DNA of 64,000 nt from Streptococcus pseudopneumoniae (GCF_001074155.1 NZ_JUUZ01000033.1:62001-126000), one strand, 5' to 3'; counted from the stretch's first letter, positions 22,731 through 32,454 are shown. Numbers and translations are program-made. The notes: generated by a model from the sequence alone, not told the origin.

Positions 22731-24421
22731 TAATCGAATTGAGCTTGAACAAATGCGAGAGCGCCTTTTCCATCACGGGTTAACTTGATGTACTGAGCAC
22801 CTTCTGTTTTCGCCAATTTGATGCCTAGTTTATCTGTTTCAGCTTTCATATCCTCAAAATTTGAAGCAACTTGTGGTGCTAAGATAACCAAATCAAACTC
22901 TGGTAACATTTCACGGTGGGCTCCATAGCCACCTGCTGCAGCTTTAACTGGAACTTTATACTCTTCTGCGGCTTTATTCAAAGCATTGGCAAGAAGACCA
23001 CTTGTTCCTCCACCCGCACAAAGAACGAGGACGTTTGTTTCTTCAGTAATTGTATTCTGTGCTGAATCTACTCCAGCTTTTTCAAGAATAGCATCTGCTT
23101 TTGCAGTGTTAAAGTTTGCAGCTACTTTTTCTTTTAATTCATCATTAGCTTTACCTGAACGTTCTTCTTCAAGAATTTGTTCATCATAAACCTTGAGGAA
23201 TGGATAGTAGATAACAACGTCTACTACAATTAATAATGCTGCAAGAGCGAATGATAAGAACTGGAAGTTTGTACCAAGAACAATACCAAGAGGTCCTGGT
23301 GTAGTCCATGGAAGGTTGGCAGTAAATGAGTTCATGCCAAGTGTTTCAATAAAGAACTTAAAGATCCATACGTTTGCAATTGGTGCAAAGATGAATGGGA
23401 TAAAGAAGATTGGGTTCAAAACAAGTGGTGCACCAAATAAGATTGGTTCGTTTACACCGAAGAATGTAGGAACTACTGAAGCACGTCCGATGGCACGGTT
23501 ACGCTTAGACTTACACAACCACATAAACATGAATGGAACTACAAGGGTTGCTCCTGTACCACCCATAGTGACGATGAACATTTGTGTACCAGATGTAAGG
23601 ATCTTATCAGCGTGCATACCTTGTTGGAGAAGGTTCATATTTACTTCAGCATTGGCATATGTAATAGCAGCAATTGCAGGCTCAACGATAGAAGGTCCAT
23701 GGATACCAATAAACCAGAAGAAAGCAAAAGCACCGAAAATAATCGTAATACCAACATAACCATCAGCTGCTGAGAATAGAGGTGCAAAGAATTTTCCGAT
23801 TGATTCTGCTACACTTGCGCCAACAAATTGACGAGCAAGTAAGTCAAGACCGTAAAGGGAAACGACAGAAAGCGTAAATGGAATAACATCTTTAAAGACC
23901 TGTGAGATATTTGGTGGAACTTCGTCAGGCATTCGAATAGTAACATTATTCTTCACACAAACTTTATAGATTGCTACAGTCACAAAGGCTGCTAGAAAAG
24001 CTGAAAGCAAACCTTTTGTTCCGAGGAAACCTGTTGCAAAGCCACCTTCAATTGGATCAGCTGCCAAAATCAATAAACCAACAATAGCAGCTAATAGAGT
24101 TGACATATAGTTGATTTGGTTGGTTTTTTCCATGCTACGGTTAACAGAGTCTGTTAATGATTTAGCAGTCGTACCAGCAACCAAAAGTGCGAGAATACCC
24201 ATTGAATAGCTATAAGGTTTCATCAATAGTGCCACTACATCATCTGACCACTGGAATCCCCATGAATTTGGTACAAAGGCAATTAAGATAAAAATACTTG
24301 AGAATAGAATGACTGGCATTCCTGCGATAAATCCATCACGAATAGCACGAAGATAGATATTACGAGATAGTTTTTCAAAGAAAGGTTTTCCTTTCTCGAT
24401 AAAGGCAATTAACTTATTCAT
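22730..24421 (-). CDS. lacE: PTS lactose-specific EIICB component
   Basis: Membrane permease that imports lactose and phosphorylates it. The EIIC domain (about residues 1-430) is polytopic; after a linker the EIIB domain carries the phosphorylated cysteine near residue 468 in [12 protein letters not shown]. At 563 residues it has the normal length. The ATG overlaps the lacF stop by one base. A strong hairpin starts at its own stop codon. Confidence 0.96.
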
Positions 24422-24738
24422 TATTTAGCTCCTCTTTTATAAAGTTCAATTAAATGATGCATCAAATCTTTTAGCAAAATAGTTGTCATCAAGTGATCTT
24501 GGCCATGCATCATGGTCACGCTATAAGCCAAATCGTCACCAGCAGCTTCCTTGGTTAAAAGACTAGTTTGCGCGTGGTGAGCTTCTGCAATACAAGAACC
24601 AGCTTCCTCGACTAGGCTATCCGCTTTTGCAAAATCACCAGTTTCAGCAGCTTTCAGAGCTTCTAAGAGTTTTGAACGAGCATCGCCAGCATAGGCAACA
24701 ATCTCAAAACCTAACAGTGTTACTTCTTCTCTATTCAT
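24421..24738 (-). CDS. lacF: PTS lactose-specific EIIA component
   Basis: Cytoplasmic PTS protein of 105 residues that passes phosphate from HPr to LacE. The phosphorylated residue is His78 in MMHGQDHLM, the same position as in the characterised Lactococcus and Staphylococcus proteins; His82 follows. It forms the mostly helical EIIA-Lac fold. It lies 34 bases after lacT and overlaps lacE by one base. Confidence 0.96.
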   Translation of the reverse strand: MNREEVTLLGFEIVAYAGDARSKLLEALKAAETGDFAKADSLVEEAGSCIAEAHHAQTSLLTKEAAGDDLAYSVTMMHGQDHLMTTILLKDLMHHLIELYKRGAK

Positions 24739-24772
24739 GATAGATTTCTCCTTATATAATTTTTAGTAAATA

Positions 24773-25609
24773 TTATGACAATAAACGTTGAATATGTAGA
24801 ACAAGGTAAACTCGTTCACTCTTATAAAGGTCTACCCCAGTTTCCTGAGCAATGACTTCATAAATCTTGCTACCAATTTCAAATGCTTTTGGATATGTAG
24901 TTTTGATATGTTCTTCCATATCGAGCAAGGATTGATTATCATCCCGACTTCGATCAAGGTAATCCAAGAAATAATTTAGATGAATCATAAAACGATCGTA
25001 GAAATTATTATTTTCATGGGTTCTTTGAATGTCATAGCTCCTGAGAAGATTCTCAACCTTCTTTATGATTTCCTTTCTCTTATCAATAGCTTCTGCAACT
25101 TCGATCTCATTCTCACCCTCGGCATTAATAAAGTGGTAGGCTATTCTTTTTATTTCATCCTTTGGTAAATTACCAGATAGTTTACTATTATAGATTTCAA
25201 AAGACTCTTGAGCTATTTGAAAAGCAATAGGATACTCCTTTGAAATATCAGGTAAATTACTATCCTTATAACGTCCTTGGCTAATCGCTTGATAAGAACA
25301 ATAGATATGGTCTGTTAAGGTTACGTAGAGGTACTCTTGAACAGGATATTGGTATTTTTTTGAAAGATTATCGATAATTTCATAAGTAACGGTAATAAAG
25401 TCTAACGGAACATCCTTGAGTAGAGTCATAAAATTTTCTCGAGATTCTTCAGTCTTCATCCGAAAGACTTTTTCAACCTGATCCTCAGAAATCAAATCTC
25501 CCTTCTTCTTACCAAACGAAATACCCTTACCAACTACAATCAACTCCTCTCCCTTGCTATTCCGCACAAGAGAAACATTGTTATTCATTGGATTTAATAT
25601 CCGATACAT
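24773..25609 (-). CDS. lacT: BglG-family transcription antiterminator LacT
   Basis: RNA-binding antiterminator of the lac operon. The N-terminal CAT domain (residues 1-55, MYRILNPMNNNVSLV) binds a RAT RNA site; two PTS regulation domains (about 65-170 and 171-278) follow, with histidines in DHIYCS, AYHFIN and VLHIQR that can be phosphorylated by the PTS. A matching RAT site and terminator lie in its own leader. AGGAGGT gives a strong ribosome site. It heads the lacTFEG half of the operon. Confidence 0.94.
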   Translation of the reverse strand: MYRILNPMNNNVSLVRNSKGEELIVVGKGISFGKKKGDLISEDQVEKVFRMKTEESRENFMTLLKDVPLDFITVTYEIIDNLSKKYQYPVQEYLYVTLTDHIYCSYQAISQGRYKDSNLPDISKEYPIAFQIAQESFEIYNSKLSGNLPKDEIKRIAYHFINAEGENEIEVAEAIDKRKEIIKKVENLLRSYDIQRTHENNNFYDRFMIHLNYFLDYLDRSRDDNQSLLDMEEHIKTTYPKAFEIGSKIYEVIAQETGVDLYKSERVYLVLHIQRLLS

Positions 25610-25647
25610 GTCGACCTCCTTGTTCAGTCATTTAAGAGCTAGAGCAT

Positions 25648-25699
25648 AAAAAATGACCACAAATGACCCTGAAAATAAATTTCTGAGTCATCTGTGATC
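25648..25699 (-). terminator. LacT-controlled terminator in the lacT leader
   Basis: On the minus strand a 14-bp stem with three G-U pairs (GATCACAGATGACT with GGTCATTTGTGGTC) is followed by ATTTTTT. Its 5' arm overlaps the end of the RAT sequence, so binding of LacT there would block the terminator. Confidence 0.85.
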
Positions 25700-25725
25700 A
25701 TGCCTAATATTACTTAGTAACACTC
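25696..25725 (-). promoter_or_regulatory. RAT antiterminator site for LacT
   Basis: Minus-strand GTGAGTGTTACT, ten bases, then AGGCATGATC. This follows the BglG/SacY-type RAT pattern (GGATTGTTACT ... GCAGGCAAAACC) with partial divergence and overlaps the terminator stem as expected. Confidence 0.75.
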
Positions 25726-25747
25726 ACTCTTATTAACTTGTGATTTA

Positions 25748-25776
25748 AGTATAGCACAAGATTTTTGTTTTGTAAA
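25748..25776 (-). promoter_or_regulatory. promoter of lacTFEG
   Basis: Minus-strand TTTACA (25776-25771) and TATACT (25753-25748), 17-base spacer. It lies between lacD and lacT, so the second half of the lac operon can be transcribed on its own, with a leader of about 130 bases. Confidence 0.8.
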
Positions 25777-25784
25777 CCTTTACA
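25771..25784. promoter_or_regulatory. cre-like site over the lacT -35
   Basis: Minus-strand TGTAAAGGTTTACA matches TGWAARCGYTWNCW at 13 of 14 positions (the central C is G) and includes the -35 hexamer, a position that would repress when CcpA is bound. Confidence 0.65.
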
Positions 25785-25841
25785 TATAACTTTTTTTAAA
25801 AGTTTTTTAGCTGGGTTTTAGAACATAAAAAGGGTGGAAAT

Positions 25842-26822
25842 TTACACACGTTCGGTCCATGAAGTTGCTGTTGTTTTAAGAACTTTGTTGAGTTCATCGA
25901 TGTTCTCAAAACCAGTCGTACGAAGCCATTCGCGAGCAGCTGCTTCACCGTCTTTGATATAAGCTTCAACTGATCCAGCCCATGTTGCACGTCCACAAAG
26001 AACTCCATTGAAGTTTGCACCTGATTCGTGCGCAAATACAAGAGTTTCTTGGAAGAGCTTAGCTGATACACCTGCACTCAAGTAGATGTATGGCAAGTTA
26101 GTAGCTTCGTCTTGAGCTTTAAAGAAGTCTGCTGCTTCTTCACGTGTGTGAACGATTTCGCCATCGCCAAATCCTTCAACGTATTTCACGTTAACTGGAA
26201 CTTCTACTTTCAAGACATCGATGTTAAAGCGTGGGTCTGAGAAGACCTTCATAGCACCGATAACCTTGCGTGGTTTTACTTTAGCGTATTCTGCAGAACC
26301 TGCGTCCGCAATCTTTTCATCGTAAGCCAAGATTTCAAGGAAGAATGGAATATCTTCAGCTACACACTCAGAACCAATACGTTCAATGTAGGCTTGTTTT
26401 TGTTGGTTGAGTTCGTCAGAGCTATCTACGTCATAGTAAAGCAAGAATTTAACGGCATCTGCACCTTGTTCTTTGATACGTTTTGCAGACCAAACGTCCA
26501 AGCAGTCTGGCAAGCGTTTTGTACTTGTTGTATCGTATCCTGTTTTCTCGTAAGCAAGGAGAAGACCTGCATTTGGATCAAGAGCTTTTGTAGCTGGAAG
26601 TCCGTACTCAGGGTCAAGTAGCATAGATGAAGCATATTTAGTCAATTCATCTGCTACCAATACTTTAAGTTCTTCCATTTGAGCAACTGTTGGCTCTTCT
26701 GTTTGATATTGAGCCATGAGTCGTTTCAAAGCACCACGTTGGTCAAAGGCGAGAGCTGAGATGATACCATTCTCATCAGAGAGTTTTTGCATACAAGCGC
26801 GTTTATTTTCTGTTAAAACCAT
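25842..26822 (-). CDS. lacD: tagatose-1,6-bisphosphate aldolase
   Basis: Class I aldolase that cleaves tagatose-1,6-bisphosphate to dihydroxyacetone phosphate and glyceraldehyde-3-phosphate. The 326-residue protein has the Schiff-base Lys205 in VLKVEVPV, matching streptococcal LacD numbering, and Lys125 in DAVKFLLYY. It follows lacC by one base. Related LacD proteins can double as regulators (LacD.1 in S. pyogenes); nothing here indicates that. Confidence 0.96.
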   Translation of the reverse strand: MVLTENKRACMQKLSDENGIISALAFDQRGALKRLMAQYQTEEPTVAQMEELKVLVADELTKYASSMLLDPEYGLPATKALDPNAGLLLAYEKTGYDTTSTKRLPDCLDVWSAKRIKEQGADAVKFLLYYDVDSSDELNQQKQAYIERIGSECVAEDIPFFLEILAYDEKIADAGSAEYAKVKPRKVIGAMKVFSDPRFNIDVLKVEVPVNVKYVEGFGDGEIVHTREEAADFFKAQDEATNLPYIYLSAGVSAKLFQETLVFAHESGANFNGVLCGRATWAGSVEAYIKDGEAAAREWLRTTGFENIDELNKVLKTTATSWTERV

Positions 26823-26823
26823 T

Positions 26824-27753
26824 TTATACCTCTTTTACAATTAATTGGTCATAGAGACCTTGATAGTTAGCCATATTGACATGACCGGTCATTTTTTCTT
26901 GAGCATTAAGCATACCTAGGACATTTGCCTTGATCAACAGTTCTTGATCCGTTTCTCTATGGAAAAAACCTGAAGCAATACCTGCCACTGTAGAATCTCC
27001 AGAACCGACTGGATTTACTACTTGAATTCTTGGAATATCTACTTTGTAGAAAGTGTTACCGTGTTTGGCAAAGGCACCATTAGCGCCTAAGGAAACGATA
27101 ATCCACTCGATTCCATCAAATAGTGGTTCTTGAAGGACTTCTTTTAATTCATCCAAATCTTTAGAAATTTCTCTTCCCAAAAGTTGAGATAATTCTTCAT
27201 TATTTGGTTTGATAACTGTTGGCTTATGTGGAGATTCAAGAACCGCCTGAAGTGAAGCTCCTGAACAGTCCAAGACAACAGGTTTACCAGCTTGGTTAGC
27301 AAGTTCAACCAGACTAGCATAATAATCCACTGGAAGTCCTGCAGGTAGACTACCTGAAATAGCCACTACCTCTACAGTCTCTAAAAGTTCTTTGAAATGA
27401 GCCAAGAAATCTTGACCTTCTTTTTCTTGAACTTCAGGACCTTTTTCTAGGATTTCTGTTTGGTTTTCTCCATGTAGAATTGCGATACAGTTACGGGTTT
27501 CACCTTGAATAGAGAAGAAACGTTTGCTTACTTTATCATCAATATTTTCTACTAAAAAATCACCAAGTTTACCACCGACAAGTCCTGTTGCGACTACGGA
27601 GTCACCAAATTCCGATAGGACACGAGTAACGTTAAGACCTTTACCACCAGCCGTTTTAGTGACATCCACCACACGGTTGACAGTGTCGATTTTCAGTTCA
27701 TCCAAAGGATAGGAAATATCAATGGATGGGTTCATTGTGACTGTTAAAATCAT
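26824..27753 (-). CDS. lacC: tagatose-6-phosphate kinase
   Basis: PfkB-family kinase forming tagatose-1,6-bisphosphate from tagatose-6-phosphate and ATP. The 309-residue protein has the N-terminal PfkB signature [11 protein letters not shown] (residues 36-46) and the catalytic GSGDS at 250-254, with Asp253 as base. Gap to lacB is 10 bases. Confidence 0.95.
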   Translation of the reverse strand: MILTVTMNPSIDISYPLDELKIDTVNRVVDVTKTAGGKGLNVTRVLSEFGDSVVATGLVGGKLGDFLVENIDDKVSKRFFSIQGETRNCIAILHGENQTEILEKGPEVQEKEGQDFLAHFKELLETVEVVAISGSLPAGLPVDYYASLVELANQAGKPVVLDCSGASLQAVLESPHKPTVIKPNNEELSQLLGREISKDLDELKEVLQEPLFDGIEWIIVSLGANGAFAKHGNTFYKVDIPRIQVVNPVGSGDSTVAGIASGFFHRETDQELLIKANVLGMLNAQEKMTGHVNMANYQGLYDQLIVKEV

Positions 27754-27763
27754 AAGTCACCTC

Positions 27764-28279
27764 TTAGTCGTGGTATTCACCACGATCCCATTTTTCAAGG
27801 AACTCTGTAAAGAAGTTGGCATCAGTTTGATGATCGTTATGAGTTTCAACGTGTTGGATTTTAGCGATCAATTTTTTGTTTTCTTCTGATGGTTTGTATT
27901 CAGCGTTGATGAAAGCTTCAATGATATCACACATGAGCAATTCACCAGTGATTTTACCACCAAATCCGATTACGTTGGCATTCAATTGTTCTTTTGCATA
28001 TAAAGCTGTTGTCATATCGCGAACCAAAGCAGAACGAACACCAGGAACCTTGTTAACAGCATTATTGATACCTACACCAGTACCACAGATACATACACCA
28101 AGATCAGCTTGGCCACTAACTACTGCTTCACCAACTTTTTTACCAAAGATTGGATAGTGGGTACGAGCGTGGTCATAAGTACCAAAGTCGATAACTTCAT
28201 GTCCTTTTGATTTCAAAAATTCTGAAACAGCCATTTTTTCATTTGTTACGATGTGGTCACATCCGATTGCAATTCTCAT
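27764..28279 (-). CDS. lacB: galactose-6-phosphate isomerase subunit LacB
   Basis: One of two RpiB-family subunits that together convert galactose-6-phosphate to tagatose-6-phosphate. The 171-residue protein has the family motif CICGTGVGI with the catalytic cysteine at 65 and the CDH motif near residue 8. It lies 29 bases after lacA. Confidence 0.95.
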   Translation of the reverse strand: MRIAIGCDHIVTNEKMAVSEFLKSKGHEVIDFGTYDHARTHYPIFGKKVGEAVVSGQADLGVCICGTGVGINNAVNKVPGVRSALVRDMTTALYAKEQLNANVIGFGGKITGELLMCDIIEAFINAEYKPSEENKKLIAKIQHVETHNDHQTDANFFTEFLEKWDRGEYHD

Positions 28280-28308
28280 TTTATCTTACCTTTCTTTCAA
28301 TATCAAAA

Positions 28309-28734
28309 TTAGCACATTTTGTTCAACATGTCGACCCTGATTTGGTGACGACCGCCGTCGTATTTACCATTTACAAAGCCTTTAGCAATGTTTTTAGCCA
28401 ATTCATCACCTACAAGTTGAGCACCCATCGTAATCATACGTGAGTTGTTGTGACCGCGAGTCATATAAGCTGAACGTTCATCAGATACTTCTGCAGCAAC
28501 CATTCCTTTGATTTTAGTAGCAACCATAAACGGACCTGCACCATAAGCATCAATGACGATACCAAGGTTTTGTTCTTCTTTCTTAACTTCTTCCGCAACC
28601 GCAAGAGTTACATCAACGAAGTCTTGACCTTCTGCTGTAACATCCACTACGTGGAAGTTTTCTTTTTCCAAGAAGTCTTTTACAACTTCTTTCAATCTTA
28701 AACCTGCAGCATCTGCACCAATAACAATAGCCAT
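28309..28734 (-). CDS. lacA: galactose-6-phosphate isomerase subunit LacA
   Basis: Partner of LacB in the heteromeric isomerase; 141 residues of the RpiB fold. Unlike LacB it has YGAGPFMVA in place of the CGTG active-site motif, as usual for LacA. AAAAGGAG precedes the ATG. It is first in lacABCD, behind a long (about 200-base) leader carrying the putative LacR operators. Confidence 0.95.
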   Translation of the reverse strand: MAIVIGADAAGLRLKEVVKDFLEKENFHVVDVTAEGQDFVDVTLAVAEEVKKEEQNLGIVIDAYGAGPFMVATKIKGMVAAEVSDERSAYMTRGHNNSRMITMGAQLVGDELAKNIAKGFVNGKYDGGRHQIRVDMLNKMC

Positions 28735-28776
28735 ATTGTATACTCCTTTTTTATAATAGACCAGTAAAACTTTCTG

Positions 28777-28804
28777 ATTCTAGCCTAAAAGAGACCTTTC
28801 TCAA
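28777..28804 (-). promoter_or_regulatory. possible second, proximal promoter of lacA
   Basis: Minus-strand TTGAGA (28804-28799) and TAGAAT (28782-28777) with a 16-base spacer, inside the leader of the main promoter. A transcript from here would not contain the operators. Confidence 0.4.
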
Positions 28805-28905
28805 ATAGTTACTAGTAGTTTTGTTGACAATAATTTAAATTAAGAACAAATATCTTATTCGTTTCTTAATAAGCTTTCTTCAGAGAAAAGCCAGAACAGT
28901 AATCT

Positions 28906-28919
28906 TGTTAAAATAAACA
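28906..28919. promoter_or_regulatory. putative LacR operator 2 (lacA)
   Basis: Inverted repeat TGTTAAAATAAACA just downstream of the expected lacA transcription start. It shares the TGTT...AACA frame with operator 1; DeoR-family repressors use such sites. The LacR assignment is inferred. Confidence 0.55.
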
Positions 28920-28924
28920 CAAAT

Positions 28925-28939
28925 TGTTCTTTATAAACA
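28925..28939. promoter_or_regulatory. putative LacR operator 1 (lacA)
   Basis: Inverted repeat TGTTCTTTATAAACA covering the expected transcription start of lacA, centre to centre about 20 bases (two helical turns) from operator 2. Confidence 0.55.
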
Positions 28940-28940
28940 T

Positions 28941-28969
28941 AATATACTACTATTAGTTGGAAAAGTCAA
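28941..28969 (-). promoter_or_regulatory. main promoter of lacABCD
   Basis: Minus-strand TTGACT (28969-28964) and TATATT (28946-28941) with a 17-base spacer, followed directly by the two inverted repeats. Confidence 0.8.
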
Positions 28970-28996
28970 CAATTTATGTTTGTTTTTGTTTATTTT

Positions 28997-29890
28997 TTAT
29001 AAAATCTCGATATCAAATCCAACCTGATCAAAATCACTAGGTTTTATTATCTTAACATCTTTCTTATCTTCCAGTCTATCTCCTTCTTCTATTGAAGTAG
29101 ACAAACCTGACCATGGTTCCAAGGCAATAAATGGGCCTTTATTAAGAGTTGACCATACAATTAAATTTGGAAACTCTTTAAAATGTAGTTTTAAACCTTT
29201 ATCATGTTTTCGAGAACGCAAAGCTACTGTGCGAGATTCCAACTCATCTAATGTCACAGCATCATAGCTAAAGAATTCATAATTCAAGTCTATTTCTTTT
29301 TGATTGTTTAACCAAGAACTTCTATCTTTAAAATCTAACATCCCTGTTTCTGGGAAAGGTTTTGGAACTGTACATGTTTCTGGCTTTTCAAATTCAAGAT
29401 AGTAATCTTCATATACCTCATCATCTAGTAAGGGACAGTTAAAACCAGGATGCCCACCGATAAAATATGGCATACTCTTTTCTGATTCTTTATTATAGAT
29501 TGTATACTGAGTACGTATGGTTTTCCTAGTCACTGTATAAGTAATTTCTAAACGAAAATGATAAGGGTAATTTGCATACATTTCTTCATCGTCTTCAATA
29601 GCGAATGTAACAGAATTATCTGTTTGTTCTACTAATGTAAAATCTTTTTTTCTTACTAAGCCATGTCGAGGAATTTTTCCTTCTTTTTGACTACCATCTT
29701 CCTTATCATAAAGGACCGTATCATTTCTTACTGAACCACATATTGGAAATAATACGGGTGCTTGCCCACTCCAATAAGTTGGATTCCCCTGCCACAAATA
29801 CTCTACATCATCTTTATCTTTTATAGAGGATAGAGCTCCTCCAAGTGTTTGAAACTCAACATTTAATTGATCTGATTTTAATACAATCAC
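28997..29890 (-). CDS. aldose 1-epimerase (mutarotase) family protein, LacX-like
   Basis: Galactose-mutarotase fold protein, likely interconverting anomers of galactose or a sugar phosphate in the cytoplasm. The 297-residue protein has the active-site-type GGHPGFNCPL segment near residue 150. The start is placed at GTG 29890 (fMIVLKSDQLNVEF), 8 bases after GGAGG; an upstream TTG overlaps that ribosome site and is unlikely. It resembles LacX of lactococcal lac operons. It lies between gatC (with a terminator hairpin in between) and the lacA promoter, joining the two halves of the sugar cluster. Confidence 0.87.
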   Translation of the reverse strand: MIVLKSDQLNVEFQTLGGALSSIKDKDDVEYLWQGNPTYWSGQAPVLFPICGSVRNDTVLYDKEDGSQKEGKIPRHGLVRKKDFTLVEQTDNSVTFAIEDDEEMYANYPYHFRLEITYTVTRKTIRTQYTIYNKESEKSMPYFIGGHPGFNCPLLDDEVYEDYYLEFEKPETCTVPKPFPETGMLDFKDRSSWLNNQKEIDLNYEFFSYDAVTLDELESRTVALRSRKHDKGLKLHFKEFPNLIVWSTLNKGPFIALEPWSGLSTSIEEGDRLEDKKDVKIIKPSDFDQVGFDIEIL

Positions 29891-29914
29891 AAGTCTTACC
29901 TCCAATTTTCTAAA

Positions 29915-29960
29915 AAAACTAGGCTGACTGCTCCATAGTGGAAACTGACAACCTAGTTTT
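29915..29960 (-). terminator. intrinsic terminator after gatC
   Basis: On the minus strand AAAACTAGG (plus three more pairs) pairs with CCTAGTTTT and is followed by T7. It separates gatABC from the lacX-like gene and probably allows partial read-through, since no clear promoter follows it. Confidence 0.8.
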
Positions 29961-29985
29961 TACAATTTACATTTTTAGGAGCAAA

Positions 29986-31461
29986 TTATTTTGCGTTTGC
30001 TGCGTATTCTTCGTTACGTTTGATCATTTGTTTTCTGTACCATGCAAAGATACCAACGTAGAATACAAGGAATACTAATGCGCCAAGGATAGCTTTGATA
30101 TCACCAGTTGTGGCGTTACCGATTGCCCAACCAAATAGTTTTTCGATTGGTCCTTCAAGAGTTGAGTGAGTAATCAATTGTGATTGGTTCACACCTTCTG
30201 GGAAGGCACCTACACCTTTAGCAAGTTCAGTTGCGAATGGTGCGATAAGTGTACCTGAAAGAAGGAAGAGTGGCAACAAGAGAGTTCCGAAGATAATCAT
30301 ACGGAGCAATTTACCACGAGTAACTACCAAGAGAGCTGGAGTTACACCCATAGCGATGATACCAGCAAGTGGCAAGATACCATTTCCGACATTTGAAAGA
30401 AGCACTGCTTCAACCAACATGATTGGTGCAAGTACGTTAGCACAAGCCCAGATTTCAGCACGACCAGCGATAAATGGCCAGTCAAGACCGATGTTGAATT
30501 TACGTCCTTGAAGACGTTTAGTAGCAACGTTTGTAATACCTTGTGAAAGTGGTTCTACGGCTGCGATGAACCATGAACCGATCAATGAGAAGAGCTCCAA
30601 GCAGACACCGGCAGTCAAACCAAGTGACAACCAACCTTTAATTACAAGTTCCCATGAAGATGCATCTTCTACTCCTGCAACTGGATGTGGAGTTCCCATC
30701 AAACCGATAACGATACCAAGGATGAAACCGATGAAGAATTTAGATCCCCAGAAACCGATTCTCTTGTTAAGTTTAGCAGCGTCAAAGTCGTATTTATCAA
30801 GACCTGGGAAGAATTTATCAAAAATCTTATCCAAAACCATGATAACTGGGTTCATCATGTAGTTCATGTGAGTTGAAGTCATTGGTGATGAACTTGGTGC
30901 GTTAAGAAGGTCATCAAATGTTGGTTTCATCAAGTCAGAGTTGATAATTTTAAGAACCCCAACAAGAACAACTGCTGCAGTCGCGATGAAGAGTGAAACT
31001 CCTTGGCTAACTCCATTGTTGTCAGCGTACCATTTGATCAAAAGACCTGTGATAGACAAGTGCCAGATATCGAAGATATCAACATCAAGTGTATCAGTTT
31101 TCTTAATTGCAAGCATCACAACGTTGACAATCAACATGATGAGCAAGAAGTAAAGTGTCCAAGCAGAACCCCAAGTGATTGTAGCAAGTGGTGCCCAACC
31201 AACGTCGGTGATGTTCAATTGAATACCAGTATTTTCAACGAATTTTGCAAGTGAAGCTGAGAAAGCTCCGTTAAGCATTCCGATGATAGCACCGATACCA
31301 GTAAGTGCGATGGCAAGTTTGATACCACCTTCAAGCGCTTTGGAGAATTTAACTCCGAAAAGCAAGGCCAATACTGTCAAAATGATCAGCATGATAATTG
31401 GGCCACCCATAGCCAAGATAGGTTTAAAGATATCGTTGGCTAGATTGATAATGAAATCCAT
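29986..31461 (-). CDS. gatC: PTS galactitol/galactose-type EIIC permease
   Basis: Polytopic membrane component (491 residues, about ten helices) of a PTS of the galactitol family. In oral streptococci such gatABC clusters beside lacABCD act as galactose uptake systems whose product, galactose-6-phosphate, enters the tagatose pathway; that role is inferred from context and known relatives. It lies 44 bases after gatB, with GGAGG in front of the ATG. The C-terminus is basic and cytoplasmic. Confidence 0.9.
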   Translation of the reverse strand: MDFIINLANDIFKPILAMGGPIIMLIILTVLALLFGVKFSKALEGGIKLAIALTGIGAIIGMLNGAFSASLAKFVENTGIQLNITDVGWAPLATITWGSAWTLYFLLIMLIVNVVMLAIKKTDTLDVDIFDIWHLSITGLLIKWYADNNGVSQGVSLFIATAAVVLVGVLKIINSDLMKPTFDDLLNAPSSSPMTSTHMNYMMNPVIMVLDKIFDKFFPGLDKYDFDAAKLNKRIGFWGSKFFIGFILGIVIGLMGTPHPVAGVEDASSWELVIKGWLSLGLTAGVCLELFSLIGSWFIAAVEPLSQGITNVATKRLQGRKFNIGLDWPFIAGRAEIWACANVLAPIMLVEAVLLSNVGNGILPLAGIIAMGVTPALLVVTRGKLLRMIIFGTLLLPLFLLSGTLIAPFATELAKGVGAFPEGVNQSQLITHSTLEGPIEKLFGWAIGNATTGDIKAILGALVFLVFYVGIFAWYRKQMIKRNEEYAANAK

Positions 31462-31505
31462 AATTTTTCCTCCCTTTATTTTTATGGAAAATTACAAAAT
31501 AATAA

Positions 31506-31811
31506 TTAACTTAATCCGTGTTCTTTGATTGCTGCTTCAATATTGTCATAAACTGGAGCGCTCATTGCTGGAATACGGAACAAGATTGGTCCAGCTTCTA
31601 CTACTGGGATACCAGGGTCAAAACCTAAGTCAGTTGCAGCAATTGGTGTGAAGATATCATAACCTTTAATCAAGTCTTCGTTGACATCTTTAACCATAAC
31701 TGCGTCACACTGTACGTCGTATCCACGGCTAGAAAGCTCTTCTTCTAGAGCGCTTTTAATTTGGTGGCTTGAGTTGACACCTGCACCACATGCAGCAAGA
31801 ATTTTAATCAT
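31506..31811 (-). CDS. gatB: PTS galactitol/galactose-type EIIB component
   Basis: Cytoplasmic phosphotransfer protein of 101 residues. The phosphorylated Cys8 lies in the P-loop-like ILAACGAGVNSS motif at the start. It takes phosphate from GatA and passes it to sugar bound by GatC. It is the middle gene of gatABC. Confidence 0.93.
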   Translation of the reverse strand: MIKILAACGAGVNSSHQIKSALEEELSSRGYDVQCDAVMVKDVNEDLIKGYDIFTPIAATDLGFDPGIPVVEAGPILFRIPAMSAPVYDNIEAAIKEHGLS

Positions 31812-31859
31812 TTGGATTTCCTCCGTTTTTTAGTTTCTAATTATTTATTATTTACAAAT

Positions 31860-32336
31860 TTAAGCAGTCGCATCTGAGATATACTGGTACAGAGCCTCAG
31901 GATCAGTAAGCTTAGATAACGCTTCTAGATGACCATTACCTGTAAAGAAGTCCATCAATTGAGCAAGAATATTAGTTTGACTTGAACTCGAATTATTGAT
32001 GATAAAGAAGAGTAACGATACTTCTACTTCCTTGTCAGGAGCAATCATGTTGTGGAATGTTACTGGTTTCGCTAAGCGAACCACAACAACGTTTTCAGTT
32101 AAATTATGAATCGTGTCTGTGTGAGGGATTGCTACATTCGGCAAGTCCTTCCCAAGAAATTCCATATCTAAACCAGTTGGGAACATTTTTTCCCGTTCAA
32201 TCAATGCCGATCGATAGGTATCCGTAACAACTTTCTTTTCTTCTAATAGGGTTGCAACTTGATCAAATAGTTGCTCTTGATTATCTGCTTCTAAACAAAA
32301 AACTAAGTCTTTGCTGAAGAAATGATCTAATCCCAT
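31860..32336 (-). CDS. gatA: PTS EIIA component (fructose/mannitol/galactitol type)
   Basis: Cytoplasmic EIIA-2 domain protein of 158 residues; the phosphorylated residue is His72 in NVAIPHTDT, preceded by the family motif REKMFPTGL. It receives phosphate from HPr. It is first in the gatABC operon, directly behind a near-perfect promoter that overlaps a cre-like site. Confidence 0.93.
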   Translation of the reverse strand: MGLDHFFSKDLVFCLEADNQEQLFDQVATLLEEKKVVTDTYRSALIEREKMFPTGLDMEFLGKDLPNVAIPHTDTIHNLTENVVVVRLAKPVTFHNMIAPDKEVEVSLLFFIINNSSSSQTNILAQLMDFFTGNGHLEALSKLTDPEALYQYISDATA

Positions 32337-32371
32337 GACCTTCTCCCTTCATATTTAACTTTTATGATACA

Positions 32372-32400
32372 AGTATAACACTATATGAAACCGTTGTCAA
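32372..32400 (-). promoter_or_regulatory. promoter of gatABC
   Basis: Minus-strand TTGACA (32400-32395) and TATACT (32377-32372), 17-base spacer: a close match to consensus. Confidence 0.85.
32386..32399. promoter_or_regulatory. cre-like site at the gatA promoter
   Basis: Minus-strand TGACAACGGTTTCA fits TGWAANCGNTNWCA at 13 of 14 positions and runs from the -35 into the spacer, a position suited to CcpA repression. Confidence 0.7.
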
Positions 32401-32438
32401 TATTTTTTTGTTGTATTTTGTTTGATTTTTATTTTTTT

Positions 32439-32454
32439 TGTTTGATTTTAAACA
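32439..32454. promoter_or_regulatory. inverted repeat upstream of the gatA promoter (possible LacR site)
   Basis: TGTTTGATTTTAAACA on the plus strand is a TGTTT...AAACA inverted repeat like the lacA operators. TTTTGTTTGATTTT occurs twice here (from about 32417 and 32437). Confidence 0.4.
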
